Shown piece after piece: positions 46,436-56,029 of a stretch of DNA of 64,000 nt; position 1 is the first letter of the stretch; the number at the start of each line of letters is the position of its first letter. Under the pieces are notes generated by a model. That model was not told the origin of the DNA. It saw only the letters and a list, made by a program, of their open reading frames with translations, and searched no databases. The stretch is from Dromiciops gliroides (lineage: Eukaryota; Chordata; Mammalia; Microbiotheria; Microbiotheriidae), in the NCBI RefSeq assembly GCF_019393635.1, contig NC_057861.1, forward strand, positions 457,678,330-457,742,329, written 5' to 3'. The translations under genes and the position numbers were made by a program.

Positions 46436-46729
46436 CCTAAGGAGCAGGAATTCAAGAAAGTCACTGAAGTCAGACAAAGTGAGACTGGTGAAAAGTAGCA
46501 TCATCTAGCGGTTTTTGTGGTCAAGGGTGCTTTCTTTATTGATGCCATCCATAACACTTGTCTAATAAACAGTTTAGGATGGTCTAGTGAGTACTGATGA
46601 TATACAAACTGACTCAGTCAGCCAAGTGCATGTAGTCGGTACTTAATAAATGTTTGCAAAAAATGATTTGACCCACAGATTGAATGTTTATTTTTTTAAA
46701 AAACCTCGTATTATAACAGAAACATAGAA

Positions 46730-46930
46730 TGATGGAGTTTAAAAGAATTTGAGAGGTATTAGTGGATTTGCACGCAAACTTTTTTTATTTTACTGATGAG
46801 GAAACAAAATTTGGAAACAGATGATTAGCCCAAGGTCACACAGCTAAGTGTTGGTGTGAAGGATAAAACCTAGACCTTCTGATTCCTGAGCTAGGACTCT
46901 TGCCACTACACTAGGGTGACTCCGAGGCCA
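46730..46930 (-). repeat. MIR/L3-end relic, antisense
   Basis: gaaacatagaatgatggagt, ttactgatgaggaaacaaaa, gcccaaggtcacacagctaa and cttgccactacactagggtg. Confidence 0.75.
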
Positions 46931-46974
46931 AGTTGGAAGAAAAATAAGAAGCTAAAAGCTAATGAGGAAAAAAG

Positions 46975-47205
46975 GTGACAAGCATTTATTAGGCCTCTAC
47001 CAAGTACCAGGCAGTGTGCTAAGTGTTTGACAAATATCATCTCATTTGATCCTCACAACTACTCTAGCAGGCAGGTGTTATATTTATCCCACCCCCCTCT
47101 TTTTCTTTTTTTGTCTGCACTTGAGGAAACTGAGGCAAAAAGGCTAAGTGACCTGCCCAGGTGCCCACAGCTATTAAGTGTAATAAAGATTATGTCAGAT
47201 TCATT
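46975..47205 (-). repeat. MIR/CORE-type SINE relic, antisense
   Basis: ttattaggcctctaccaagt, gtgtgctaagtgtttgacaa, tctcatttgatcctcacaac and gaggaaactgaggcaaaaag. Confidence 0.85.
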
Positions 47206-47339
47206 ACTTACTTAGTTGAGAATAGCAGCATACTATTTGTTTCCCTGGACAAGACTGTTTTTAGTGTATTTGTATGTTGCCAAGGAAGAATATTAAGGCA
47301 GAAGTTGTGATGAAGATTTTACAAATGTTCTCAGAAGGG

Positions 47340-47540
47340 CAATATAGTTTAAGGGAAGGACCGCTGGCTTTGGGGTCAGAGGATCAGAATTCAAATCCAG
47401 CCCCTGATCCTTGCTGCCTGTGTGATCTTTGACAAGTCACTTGCTGAATTAAGTCTCTGGACCTCGATTTTTCTCCTCAATCAATAAAACGAAGAGCCTG
47501 GACTAGATGGCTTCTTAGGTCCTTTCAAACTTTGCACAAA
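47340..47540 (+). repeat. MIR/tRNA-SINE relic
   Basis: ggctttggggtcagaggatc, gaattcaaatccagcccctg, gatctttgacaagtcacttg and ctggactagatggcttctta. Confidence 0.8.
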
Positions 47541-47689
47541 TTATTTTATTTGACACATAGAATTCAAAGCATTTCATTTCCTACTCTGTTAGTAGTAAAC
47601 ATCTTTTGTCAAAATACTTTTTAATATGAGTTTTAGTACAGAATAAGGTCTTTAGTCACGCCAAATGTTCAGCCATGTTCGTGAGGTCT

Positions 47690-47782
47690 ATTAGAGACAT
47701 ACAGCTGTTGGAGAGGAGGGATTGGAACCTAGATCTCTTCTGATACCAGATGCTGTGGTCTTTTCACTAGACCACGCAACAA
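47690..47782 (-). repeat. MIR head relic, antisense
   Basis: gagaggagggattggaacct, agatctcttctgatacca and tcttttcactagaccacg. Confidence 0.6.
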
Positions 47783-47870
47783 GGTGTCCCAAAAGTCTAC
47801 GTGTAGTTTTCAGCTTGAATAGTTTGAGTTCTAATAACTTGAAACTGTCCTAAAGCTTTTAGGGACACCC
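47783..47870. mobile_element. Mariner-like MITE (MADE1-like), decayed
   Basis: Terminal inverted repeats GGTGTCCCAAAAGTCT and, reversed, GGGTGTCCCTAAAAGC bound an 88-base element whose arms remain partly complementary. The sequence and length resemble small Tc1/mariner-derived elements. It sits at the edge of an antisense MIR relic (about 47690-47782). Confidence 0.75.
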
Positions 47871-48176
47871 TTAGATTGAATCATCACCTAGTTTGTGCAT
47901 GACTGCAGAAGTCACTGAAGGCATGGCCCCTGCCCTGAAGACAATTCTAATTTAGTGGGAGAAGATAAAACTTACAACTAGACAACAATGTCAGGTCTAC
48001 TGCTAACTGCCCAAACGCTGCCCTGATAACTTCTCTGATCTCAGATTTTTTTTCGTTTGTTTTGTTTCTGGTCTTTTTTGGGAAATAAAACGGTTGGATT
48101 AGATGAGCTCTGAGATCCCTTTCAGCTCTAAATCCTATAATTCTATGACATGAGGCACTTACACTGGGCTCATTTT

Positions 48177-48319
48177 TTTTTTTGGTGAGGCAATTAGGGT
48201 TAAGTGACTTGCCCAAGGTCACACAGCTAGTAAGTATCAAGTATCTGAGGCTGGATTTGAACTCAGGTCCTCCTGACTCCAGGGCCGGTGCTCTATCCAC
48301 TGCGCCACCTAGCTGCCCC
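48177..48319 (-). mobile_element. tRNA-derived marsupial SINE, antisense
   Basis: gcaattagggttaagtgact to cactgcgccacctagctgcc. Perfect 13-bp duplication CTGGGCTCATTTT at 48164-48176 and 48320-48332. Confidence 0.98.
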
Positions 48320-48397
48320 CTGGGCTCATTTTAAGACTTAAAATATCTTCTCCAAAATAAGGATAACATTCTTTTCCTATCCTATTCTTCATCATTT

Positions 48398-48399
<2 letters not shown>

Positions 48400-48446
<47 letters not shown>
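48400..48446. repeat. (TC)n microsatellite
   Basis: About 23 perfect TC units. Confidence 0.97.
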
Positions 48447-48449
<3 letters not shown>

Positions 48450-48493
48450 CCCCCCTTTATTCTCCTTCCCATCTTGAAGAGTACTAAAGACTT

Positions 48494-48740
48494 ACTTGAC
48501 ATTGTTCAGTTGCGTTCGACTCTTTGTGAACTCATTTGGGGTTTTCTTGACAAAGATACTAGAAAATTTTGCTATTTCCTTCTTCAGCTCATTTTACAGA
48601 TGAGGAAATTGAAGAAGACAAGGTTAAGTGACTTGCCTAGGGTCACATAGCTACCAAATGTCTGAGGCCAGATTTGAACTCCAGAAGATGTCTTCCTGAC
48701 TTCAGGCCCAGAACTTTATCCACTGTACCACCAAGCTGCC
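48494..48740 (-). mobile_element. MAR1-type SINE with RTE-like tail, antisense, full length
   Basis: Long tail (gttcagttgcgttcgactct, ggttttcttgacaaagatac, tcagctcattttacagatga) plus complete head complement. The duplication CTAAAGACTT lies at 48484-48493 and 48741-48750, an unusually well-kept target site for this older class. Confidence 0.95.
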
Positions 48741-48849
48741 CTAAAGACTTGCCCACTATTCACTGACTTTTTTTTCTCAGTCTTCAGTTTAGGCCAACCA
48801 CACTTCATGTCCTACAATTCACTTATCTATTTCGATTATTTTATTGGGC

Positions 48850-48912
48850 TAATAGAGTCACAGACTAAGAAGGCAAGTGTAGAATCTCAGAGTTGGAAGC
48901 AACCTCAAGGTC
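48850..48912 (-). repeat. CR1/L3 3'-end or SINE relic, antisense (left of hAT insertion)
   Basis: gtagaatctcagagttggaa and gcaacctcaaggtcatctca, the common antisense L3-end phrase; it resumes at 49106 after the inserted element. Confidence 0.65.
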
Positions 48913-48922
48913 ATCTCATCCA

Positions 48923-49105
48923 AGGGTCAGCAAACTATCTCACAAGGCCAATATCTGGCCCACTGCCTGTTTTTGTATGGCCCATGAGCTAAGAATGGCT
49001 TTTAAATATAATAAGATTTTCTTTAAAAAATGTAAAACACCATTCTTAGCTCATGGGTTCTCCCCAAAACAGGCAGTGGGCCAGACTTGGCCTTGCTGAC
49101 CCCCA
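48923..49105. mobile_element. Palindromic hAT-type nonautonomous DNA transposon
   Basis: Termini gggtcagcaa and ttgctgacccc are inverted repeats. Internal arms 48957-48998 and 49040-49082 are near-perfect complements (ggcccactgcctgttttt and aaaacaggcagtgggcc at their outer ends; catgagctaagaatgg and ccattcttagctcatg at the inner ends). The target repeat ATCTCATCCA is found on both sides (48913-48922 and 49106-49115). Sequence and termini resemble hAT MITEs such as the MER5-like group; the exact family is unverified. Confidence 0.88.
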
Positions 49106-49164
49106 ATCTCATCCAATCCACACTATACCAAAATCTCCTCTAAGACAGTTTGTTACAATAGAGA

Positions 49165-49330
49165 GGGAGTAATGTGACAAGAAAACAGGGCACTGGATTT
49201 GGAATCAGAAGATCTAGGTTCAAATCTTGCCTGTCACTTTCTACCTATGTGACCTTTGGACAGATTCTTCCTCTCTCTGAACTTCTAAGGTACTCTCTAA
49301 GGTATCTTTCACCTTTAAATCCGGGAGCCT
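49165..49330 (+). repeat. MIR/tRNA-SINE relic
   Basis: ggcactggatttggaatcag, gatctaggttcaaatcttgc and gtgacctttggacagattct. Confidence 0.8.
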
Positions 49331-49704
49331 AATGTAAAGTACTGCCCCTTTTGTACATGAACAGTTTGGCTGCTTAAAAGAGTCAATCAATCCCTCTTGG
49401 CTGTGCATCTGACTTTTTGGACTTGACTGAATCTCAGGGGTGGCCTTAATTTTGATCATCTGATGTCTGAAAGAAGGCAAATCTCTTAGGGGTCCTTGTG
49501 TGGTTCTCTACAGTTCTCTTCCCATTGGAAACAGAAAAACCAAGGGGGAGAGTTGGGTTTTGTATCAATTGTCTGTAAGCTCTGCCTTGCTGTGAGAAGA
49601 AACAGAGTTGATTGAACAACACAGAATCTCCTGCTGTTTGTAAGACTGAGGAGCTGGTAATTTTCTAGTTTCAGGGTAATGATTGTCACAGAGGCAGGGA
49701 GATA

Positions 49705-49950
49705 ATGCACTAGATAGAATGCTGGCCTCACAGTCAAGAAGACCCAAGTTCAAAACCTGCTTGAGATTCTTACTAGCTAATGTTACCTTGGTCGAGTCAC
49801 TTACTCTCTCAGTTATAGTTTCCTGATCAGAAAAATGGGTATAATAACAGCACCTAACTCATAGGGTTGTTGTGAGGATCAAGTGAGATTATCTATCTAG
49901 ATTGTTTTGTAAACCTTAAAATTATTTTTCAAATATTGTTGTTGTACGTG
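49705..49950 (+). repeat. MIR/CORE-type SINE, nearly complete
   Basis: gcactagatagaatgctggc, agacccaagttcaaaacctg, gcacctaactcatagggttg and ttgtaaaccttaaaattatt. Confidence 0.85.
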
Positions 49951-49979
49951 TAACAAAAAACTTTCCAAATATAAGTCCT

Positions 49980-51250
49980 AGAAGAGTATATCAAAATGAT
50001 GTTGAAGCAGGATAGGGTACATCATCATCTCAGTTGTCCTGTGTGCTACTGGGATAACACTGAACATGCTTCCAGTGAGCCTAAAGAGGATGAGCTTATG
50101 CTCTCATATTTTTATACAACTATAAAAAGCATTTATTTTATTCACCTGGCCAAGAGTCTGAAGAACAATACAAAAGGATAGCAACTTGTCCCAAGACTGT
50201 ATCTATCTGAACTCCACTGAAAAAAATAAGAAGTATAAAATGGCAATGGTGTCAATGAAAGTAGCTAATACATATTGGTAGCAAATTTGAACACCACCAT
50301 GCAAGATGGCATCAGGAAAACAAAAGTATATCAGAAAATCTTGATACCCTTAATCAACAATTGAAAGTAAAATTCAAAAGATTAATGCTATGCTAGGAGT
50401 CAAAACAACACAAAGAACAAAAATTTAAAAATTCAACATACATCAAAAACCACACCATAGAGGTTTGAGAAGGAACAAAATTAGAGGAGAATGCCCAAAT
50501 AAGAAAGATATGGGAAGTTTTTGCTTGTCTAAATGGTCAAAGGAAGTATTAGCCAATGAAACTACAAGCTGAATTAAATGCAAAACAGAAAATTTGTGTA
50601 TCATTAACATAATGAATGACAAATTGGTTGCATCAGGAGAGGTGATTAGTAATTCTATTTTCTCCATAATTATTGGTACAAATGTTTTATAGTGACAAAT
50701 GAATTATTAGCATTTTGCCAACTTCTCTGACACAGGCCTGATCCAATCTTTCTTACTAGAAAGTTTCACATATTTATTTTAAAAAGATTAGAATACAAAT
50801 GACTTTTATAAATATAGACCAATTGCAATTCAATGATTATTGAACAAGCTACCTCCAAACACAGTAACATTTATACTACTTTTATTGATTACTGTAAAGC
50901 CCTTGACTCAGTTCCATACTCATGGATTAGTCTTGTAATTCAAATATAGAAAAAATGTCAAGAGTATTTCTTGTACATGTGGAAAATTATTTTCTATTTA
51001 AAACACACCACCAACACAATGATGTCAATAACAGTTAAATCCTGCTATTGTTCTAGCTTGTCTTAAATCCACTATCATCACTCCCATAAAAGAACTGAGT
51101 ATGGCTTTCAAATCAAAGAGGATATCATTAAAATGTTATAATAATTTACTTCAATTACATGTATATCATTGCTTTACAGCTTCACTGAAAAATATATTAA
51201 ACACAGACATCATCTTCTGGAAACCTGCTCCACCAATATTAAGGTATTAT
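49980..51250 (+). mobile_element. Degenerate R4/Dong-like LINE, reverse-transcriptase part
   Basis: The clearest block is FIDYCKALDSVPYSWI at 50881-50928, close to the WIDYxKAFDSVPHSWI block that I recall from Dong/Rex6 (R4-clade) elements. It differs from the L1 (IDAEKAFDK) and CR1 (LDFSKAFDTVSH) versions. Upstream, FYKYRPIAIQ (about 50800) fits the NYRPI block, and downstream, TEYGFQIK fits the SKSGYGYKI-type segment at the expected distance. Many stops and frameshifts make it non-functional. A SINE (51257-51381) and an L1 3' fragment (51455-51575) interrupt it. Whether the left edge is exactly here cannot be seen. Confidence 0.6.
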
Positions 51251-51256
51251 TTGGTC

Positions 51257-51379
51257 GGGGCAGCTAGGTGGCACAGTGGATAGAGCACCGGCCCTGGAAT
51301 CAGGAGTACCCGGCCTCAGACACTTAACACTTACTAGCTGTGTGACCTTGGGCAAGTCACTTAACCCCAATTGTCTCAC

Positions 51380-51381
<2 letters not shown>
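51257..51381 (+). mobile_element. tRNA-derived SINE lacking its B box, with (AT)n tail
   Basis: ggggcagctaggtggcacag head, then caggagtacccggcctcag: the segment with tgagttcaaatc is deleted. Imperfect duplications (ttatttggtc and taatttggac) flank body plus AT tail. Confidence 0.94.

Positions 51382-51382
<1 letters not shown>

Positions 51383-51431
<49 letters not shown>
51383..51431. repeat. (AT)n microsatellite in SINE tail position
   Basis: About 24 perfect AT units directly following tgtctcactaa of the SINE. Confidence 0.97.
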
Positions 51432-51435
<4 letters not shown>

Positions 51436-51454
51436 GGACTAGGTAAATGTAAAA

Positions 51455-51575
51455 TTTTTTTAAAGTAATAAACATTTTTATTTATAGTTTTGAGTTCCAA
51501 TTTTTTTTGCTCCTTCCCTCCCTCCCCTTTTCCCTCCCTGAGGTGGTAAACAATCAGATATGGGTTACAAAGAAT
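51455..51575 (-). repeat. L1 3' end, antisense, 5'-truncated
   Basis: gttttgagttccaatttttt, tccttccctccctcccctt and caatcagatatgggttacaa are the reverse of the marsupial L1 3' end, where G-rich sequence precedes the terminal A/T-rich part. Confidence 0.75.
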
Positions 51576-51584
51576 AGAGATTGA

Positions 51585-52560
51585 AGGCTTTTACCTTGAA
51601 TCAAGGGGTCAAATTGAACCAATAAATCATATCTATAAATGGGTGATACCCTTGTTCTTCTGCAGGTAAGACCCATCCAAGTATAAGACTATCAAACATA
51701 TAGTTGGGGCTATGTATGGTCAGAGATCGATTGATATCCTAAAGTCAAAGCTTAGCAGTCAGCACATATTTAGAGTAATCAATAGCTACACAGTACCATT
51801 ATTTATGTATATTGTTGGCATGGTCAAATGGACAGTGGATATATAAGCTATTCAAACAGAAATTCATACAATGTTAATGAAACATAGGATCCATCACTCC
51901 CACCCCCAACCAAGGCATCTGTAGAAAGATTAATGCTTCTTCTCAAAAAGGAAGAATAAGATGGATGGATCTTTTCAGAGTACATGATAAGTAGGTTGTT
52001 TTATAGAGGCTATGAAATTGCTAAGGTTTAAGAGTAAAATCAAAAGGAGCTCTACAGATGAGAAAACTAACTTAGCACCACTGAATAACTAAAAGGACAT
52101 GATTGCGAGGCCAGATTTCTGACTCACAATCTTTCATAAACTAACAGCCAACAGACATCCATGTTACAAAAAAGGATCCCAAAATACTCATGTGAATTCA
52201 GCAAATAAACTCTGATGACACTCTAGTTCCAGTAAAGACAAACCTGTAAAACTATCGTCCACAATTACCTGGATGTACATTGGGCCATACAAATTTAATA
52301 ATAATGTTTTATAAAGATGTTGCCATACCGTATTTTCAATCTCCAAACTATATGGGAAAAAAGTTTTCAGAATATAGAGGCCTAGCTGAAGAAATCACAG
52401 GTATGTGGGAACAAGATGAAGTACACATGATCCCTATCTTCCTGTCTGCTACTGGAATTGAACTTATAGAAGATGACATTTCATCTCAATACTTATGTTC
52501 AACTACAAAAAAGCTACTTTATCCATCCACATAATTGTCCAAAAGATATTAAACAAACCA
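51585..52560 (+). mobile_element. Degenerate R4/Dong-like LINE, C-terminal part with endonuclease-like region
   Basis: Plus-strand frames give KINASSQKGRIRWMDLF (near 51930), comparable to the LYLPRxEGGRGLxxxE block. Then, at 52280-52534, an 84-codon open frame reads YKDVAIPYFQS, KKFSEYRGLAEEITGMWE and VHMIPIFLSATG. This follows the recalled R4-clade C terminus in order: LLIDVAIP, EKLSKYKDLEIEVxRMW, VPVIIGALG. In that clade this region carries a restriction-like endonuclease, unlike the AP-type enzyme at the N terminus of L1 and CR1. The surviving open frame is a remnant and not a functional gene. Confidence 0.65.
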
Positions 52561-52679
52561 ATAACAGGATGAAAAGTTGTTCTATAATACCAGGTGATAA
52601 TACTAGTTGACTTTATGTAGTGCTTTTTGGTTTTCAGAACACTTCACAAGCAGCAGATAATTTCTCATATAAATATTTT

Positions 52680-52835
52680 ATTATTTTCCTGTTACATTTA
52701 GAGATACTTTTCAATGTTTTTATAAGATTTCTAGTTTCAAATTTTTCTCCCTCCCTCCCCCCTCCCCAAGACAGCAAGCAATCTGATATAGGTTATATAT
52801 GTACAATCACATTAAACATATTTCTGCATTAGTCA
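52680..52835 (-). repeat. L1 3' end, antisense, 5'-truncated
   Basis: tttttctccctccctccccc, agcaatctgatataggttat and tgtacaatcacattaaacat are the reverse of the same L1 3' end as at 51455-51575, but a separate insertion. Confidence 0.8.
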
Positions 52836-52939
52836 TGTGAGGCAGCAGCAAATTTGATCTTTTTTTTCTTAGCCCATTTGATCTTTACAACAACCCCATG
52901 CAATAGGTATTACAGTCTTATTATGCTGTAGATATCCTA

Positions 52940-53205
52940 TAGAAGTAATGAGGTGGCAAAGTGGATAGTGTGCTGGGCCTGCAGTCAGGAAAGACCCGAG
53001 TTCAAATCCGACTTCACATAAATACTATCTATGGGACTATGGGCAAGTCATTCAACCTCTTTTTTGTTTCAGTTTCCTCAACTGGATAATAATAGCATAT
53101 TCCCTGCAGGATTGTTGTGAGAAGCAAATGTGATAATATTTGTAAAGCACCTAGCACAATACCTGAATATTGTAAACTATATAAATGCATATTCCTTTCC
53201 CTTCT
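52940..53205 (+). repeat. MIR/CORE-type SINE, nearly complete
   Basis: gaggtggcaaagtggatagt head, gacccgagttcaaatccgac, gtttcagtttcctcaactgg and tgtaaagcacctagcacaat. Confidence 0.88.
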
Positions 53206-53271
53206 CCCTCCTGTAGATTAGACCAGTGAAGAACTGAGATTTCACAATATTAAGCGACTTTCTTGTACTTT

Positions 53272-53452
53272 TGTTGTTGAATTGTTCTTCAGTCATGTCT
53301 GACTCTTTGTGACTCCATTTGAGGTTTTCTTGGCAGAGATCCTTGAGTGACTCTGCCATTTCCTTCTCTACCTCATTTGACAAATGAGAAAACTGAGGCA
53401 AACAGGGTTAAGTGACTTGCCCAGGGTTACACAGCTAGTAAGTGTCTGAGTC
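53272..53452 (-). mobile_element. MAR1-type SINE with RTE-like tail, antisense, head incomplete
   Basis: gttcttcagtcatgtctgac, gaggttttcttggcagagat, caaatgagaaaactgaggca and ttacacagctagtaagtgtc; the 5' head end is missing. Confidence 0.9.
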
Positions 53453-53454
53453 TA

Positions 53455-53555
53455 TTCTTACAGTTACACAACTACTAAATAGTAGCAGCAGAATCTGAGC
53501 CCAGGATTTCTTGACTGTAAGCCCTGTGTCCTTTCCTCTACCCTGTGATAAGTGT
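53455..53555 (-). repeat. tRNA-SINE head relic, antisense
   Basis: agttacacaactactaaata, cagaatctgagcccaggatt and tgtcctttcctctaccctgt. Confidence 0.55.
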
Positions 53556-54154
53556 TTCAATAATGATTATTCTACCTAAAGAACACATAACAAATTAGCA
53601 AAACCACTACAGAGTAAGAATATGGTTATTTGAAAACATAAAATGAAAAACTGAAATAAAAAGCAAGCCAGAAATAAAGAGCACAAATAGAGAGGGAGGA
53701 ACCATAATTTCAATTCCTTTCCTTGGAGCATAAGCTCTCAGAGGGCAGGAAACATTTATTTTTATTTTCCATTCAGTGTTTAAGATGGCACTACATATAG
53801 AAGGCAAATTTGTTGACTGTTCTGATTTTAATTTAGTTAGAGGAGTAAATCCCGAACTGCCTGGAGATGGATATTTATTCCCTCTACCTCTGCCTCAGAT
53901 GATCTTCTCTCGTAAAGCAAATACAAAGAAAACATTTAAAGCTCAACATTTATGGATGTATGATGATTGTAAGTAAGAACATCACAACAATATGCTGTTC
54001 CTCAAACATGCTGTTCAGAGTTGATCAAAATTATTTTAAGCCTTCTGGTTCATGTGACTTGTTGGCATATGTGTCAGGATTGTGAATGAGCTATCTTCTG
54101 TGAGCCAGACTGCTGCTTTGGGGGAAAAAAATAGAAAGAAGAAGAAAGAAGGAA

Positions 54155-54440
54155 GCCAGGTATGGTGGCTAACACCTGTAATTGCTGCTACTGAGGAGGC
54201 TAAGCATAGTGGATCACTTAAAGCTCAATAATGTTGAGTTTACTGGGTGTTTCCATTAAGTCCAGCACCAAAATGGTGAACCCTGAAGAGCAAGGGGGGC
54301 ATAAGACTGCCTATGGATGGACAAATAGGCCCAGGTCAGAAACAGAGCAAGTGGAAACTCCTTTGTTAATCAGTAGTGGGATTGGGCCCATAAGTAGATG
54401 CTGTTCTTTCAGTATAAATAAGATAATAAGAACAAATCTC
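54155..54440 (+). pseudogene. Retroposed 7SL (SRP) RNA pseudogene
   Basis: The sequence follows signal recognition particle RNA from end to end, in order. The 5' domain reads gccaggtatggtggctaaca, then gaggaggctaag and ggatcactt. The middle has gggtgtttccattaagtcca and accaaaatggtga. The S domain has caggtcagaaacagagcaag (near 54333) and atcagtagtgggatt (near 54369). It ends in gaacaaatctc and a 15-base A tract. Length is 286 bases, against about 300 for 7SL. Numerous substitutions and the A tail show a processed copy and not the functional gene. A-G-rich sequences on both sides resemble each other (agaaagaagaaag-type), consistent with a target duplication. Confidence 0.92.
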
Positions 54441-54530
54441 AAAAAAAAAAAAAAAGAAAAATGAAAAGAAAGAAAGAAAGAAGAGGGAAGAAAAAAAAAG
54501 GAAAAGAAAAAGAAAAAAAAGTAAGAAAAG
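54441..54530. repeat. Poly(A) tail and purine-rich low-complexity tract
   Basis: A tract, then GAAA/AAAG units, following the 7SL pseudogene. Confidence 0.9.
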
Positions 54531-54544
54531 AAGACCTTAATGCT

Positions 54545-55890
54545 GAAGTAGTTTAAAAATACAATGCATAATGGCAATTTTTATTCCATTTAGTGGTTCT
54601 AAATGCTGTAATTCTTGTGTTCCTTTCTTTGTTGTGTTCCTCCTTTCCTACTATCATGGGAAAACATTTTTAACAATTTTATTAACAACTGGGTATTTAT
54701 CCTTTTAAATCTGTAGACACAGCATAAACAAGTAAAATCAATGATAAAGGAAAGAAATGTGAAAGGTCATTTTATTAAAGAGCCATCTAGTGGCAGGAAA
54801 CCCTCTCAGGTTCAGTTAAACAAGGGGAAACTTAGGGGGCTTCAACTTCCAATATTAGTTTTTAGTGATAATATTTAAGAAACATGGCTTGAAGCAATAT
54901 TCTAAAGCAATATGATACCATGCCATAAAGGGATTCTTCGGCAGGCAATGTTCTTTAACATTCCTGATTGCTCTGATTTTACCCTACTGGGATAAGAAGC
55001 TCATATTTTTTAAGGCTTGTGTACTTGTTCCTAGTTCTGTTATTTCCAATATGAGAGAGTTAGTAGATGTTTTAGTTATTTGCAAAAAATTAGCTAAATC
55101 ATTCAGATGAAACTTTGAGTTATAAGATAGTAGAAATTACTTTTGCCAAAAATTTAAGTATTGAAACATTAAAAATGAATTTGCGCACAATAATTCATAG
55201 AGTCCTAAGTTTTAGCAAACTATTATTCTAGTGTTGTGTTTAAAATGAGTGGGAAAGCACTTTGGAAAAACCATATCCTAAATGAAAGGTTTCATGAAAG
55301 TTCCCACATTTTTTGGTCAACTAGAGACCAAAGAAGAACAAAGAATTTCCCATTAAGATTCCCACTGTATTTCTGGAGACCCATGAGTAATGAGGAATTT
55401 CTCAGAGCTAGAAGGTAGATTTAAAAAATCTTGTGGTTTTAGGATAACATCCAAGAGTCATACCATTGTATGGCTCCCAGCCTTCTCTGGCACTTGAAGA
55501 AAATCAATAAAGGAGTATTTCAGAGTTTTCCTTTTGGTATTTAAGAGTGTAGAAGTCATGGGATAGCTTTTATATGTTTTGATGAAGCTTTAGATAAATG
55601 GTACCTTAGGCACCAATGTGAGTGCTAATTAATAATAATAATAAAAATAAATAATAATAATATCACAGTTAAAGGGAAAGATGACTCATTAGATAGCCAA
55701 AAAAGGAGCTGTTTTTATTGTGTATCCAAAAACAACAATTTCACAAAGCATTTGGTCATATTGCAGTACTCACGATAAGCATCTGCAAAACAAAATAAAA
55801 CAAAAACTTAAAACCACCATGAAAATAATTTTAACTCATGTAACCAATCTGTTGCAGAGAATAAGGAAGTAGAAGAATTATGAAAAACTC
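54545..55890. other. Intron sequence, nothing recognised
   Basis: No named repeat or exon. An (AAT)-rich patch occurs at 55629-55662. Confidence 0.45.
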
Positions 55891-55894
55891 AGTC

Positions 55895-56026
55895 TACACA
55901 CTTCATATATGTATATTTATGTGTGTATACACACATGTTATTTATATGTGTATATACACCCATCTATAAACACATGTGCTATATACACATATATGTGTGT
56001 AAATATGTATATGCATATATATGCTT
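55895..56026. repeat. AT/GT alternating low-complexity tract
   Basis: About 130 bases of interleaved TATG, TGTG, TACACA units with local self-complementarity (for example tgtgtatacacaca). Confidence 0.85.
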
Positions 56027-56029
56027 TAA

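Noticed and set aside
54231-54464. 77-codon ORF
   Set aside because: Lies wholly in the 7SL RNA pseudogene and its poly(A) tail; not protein coding.
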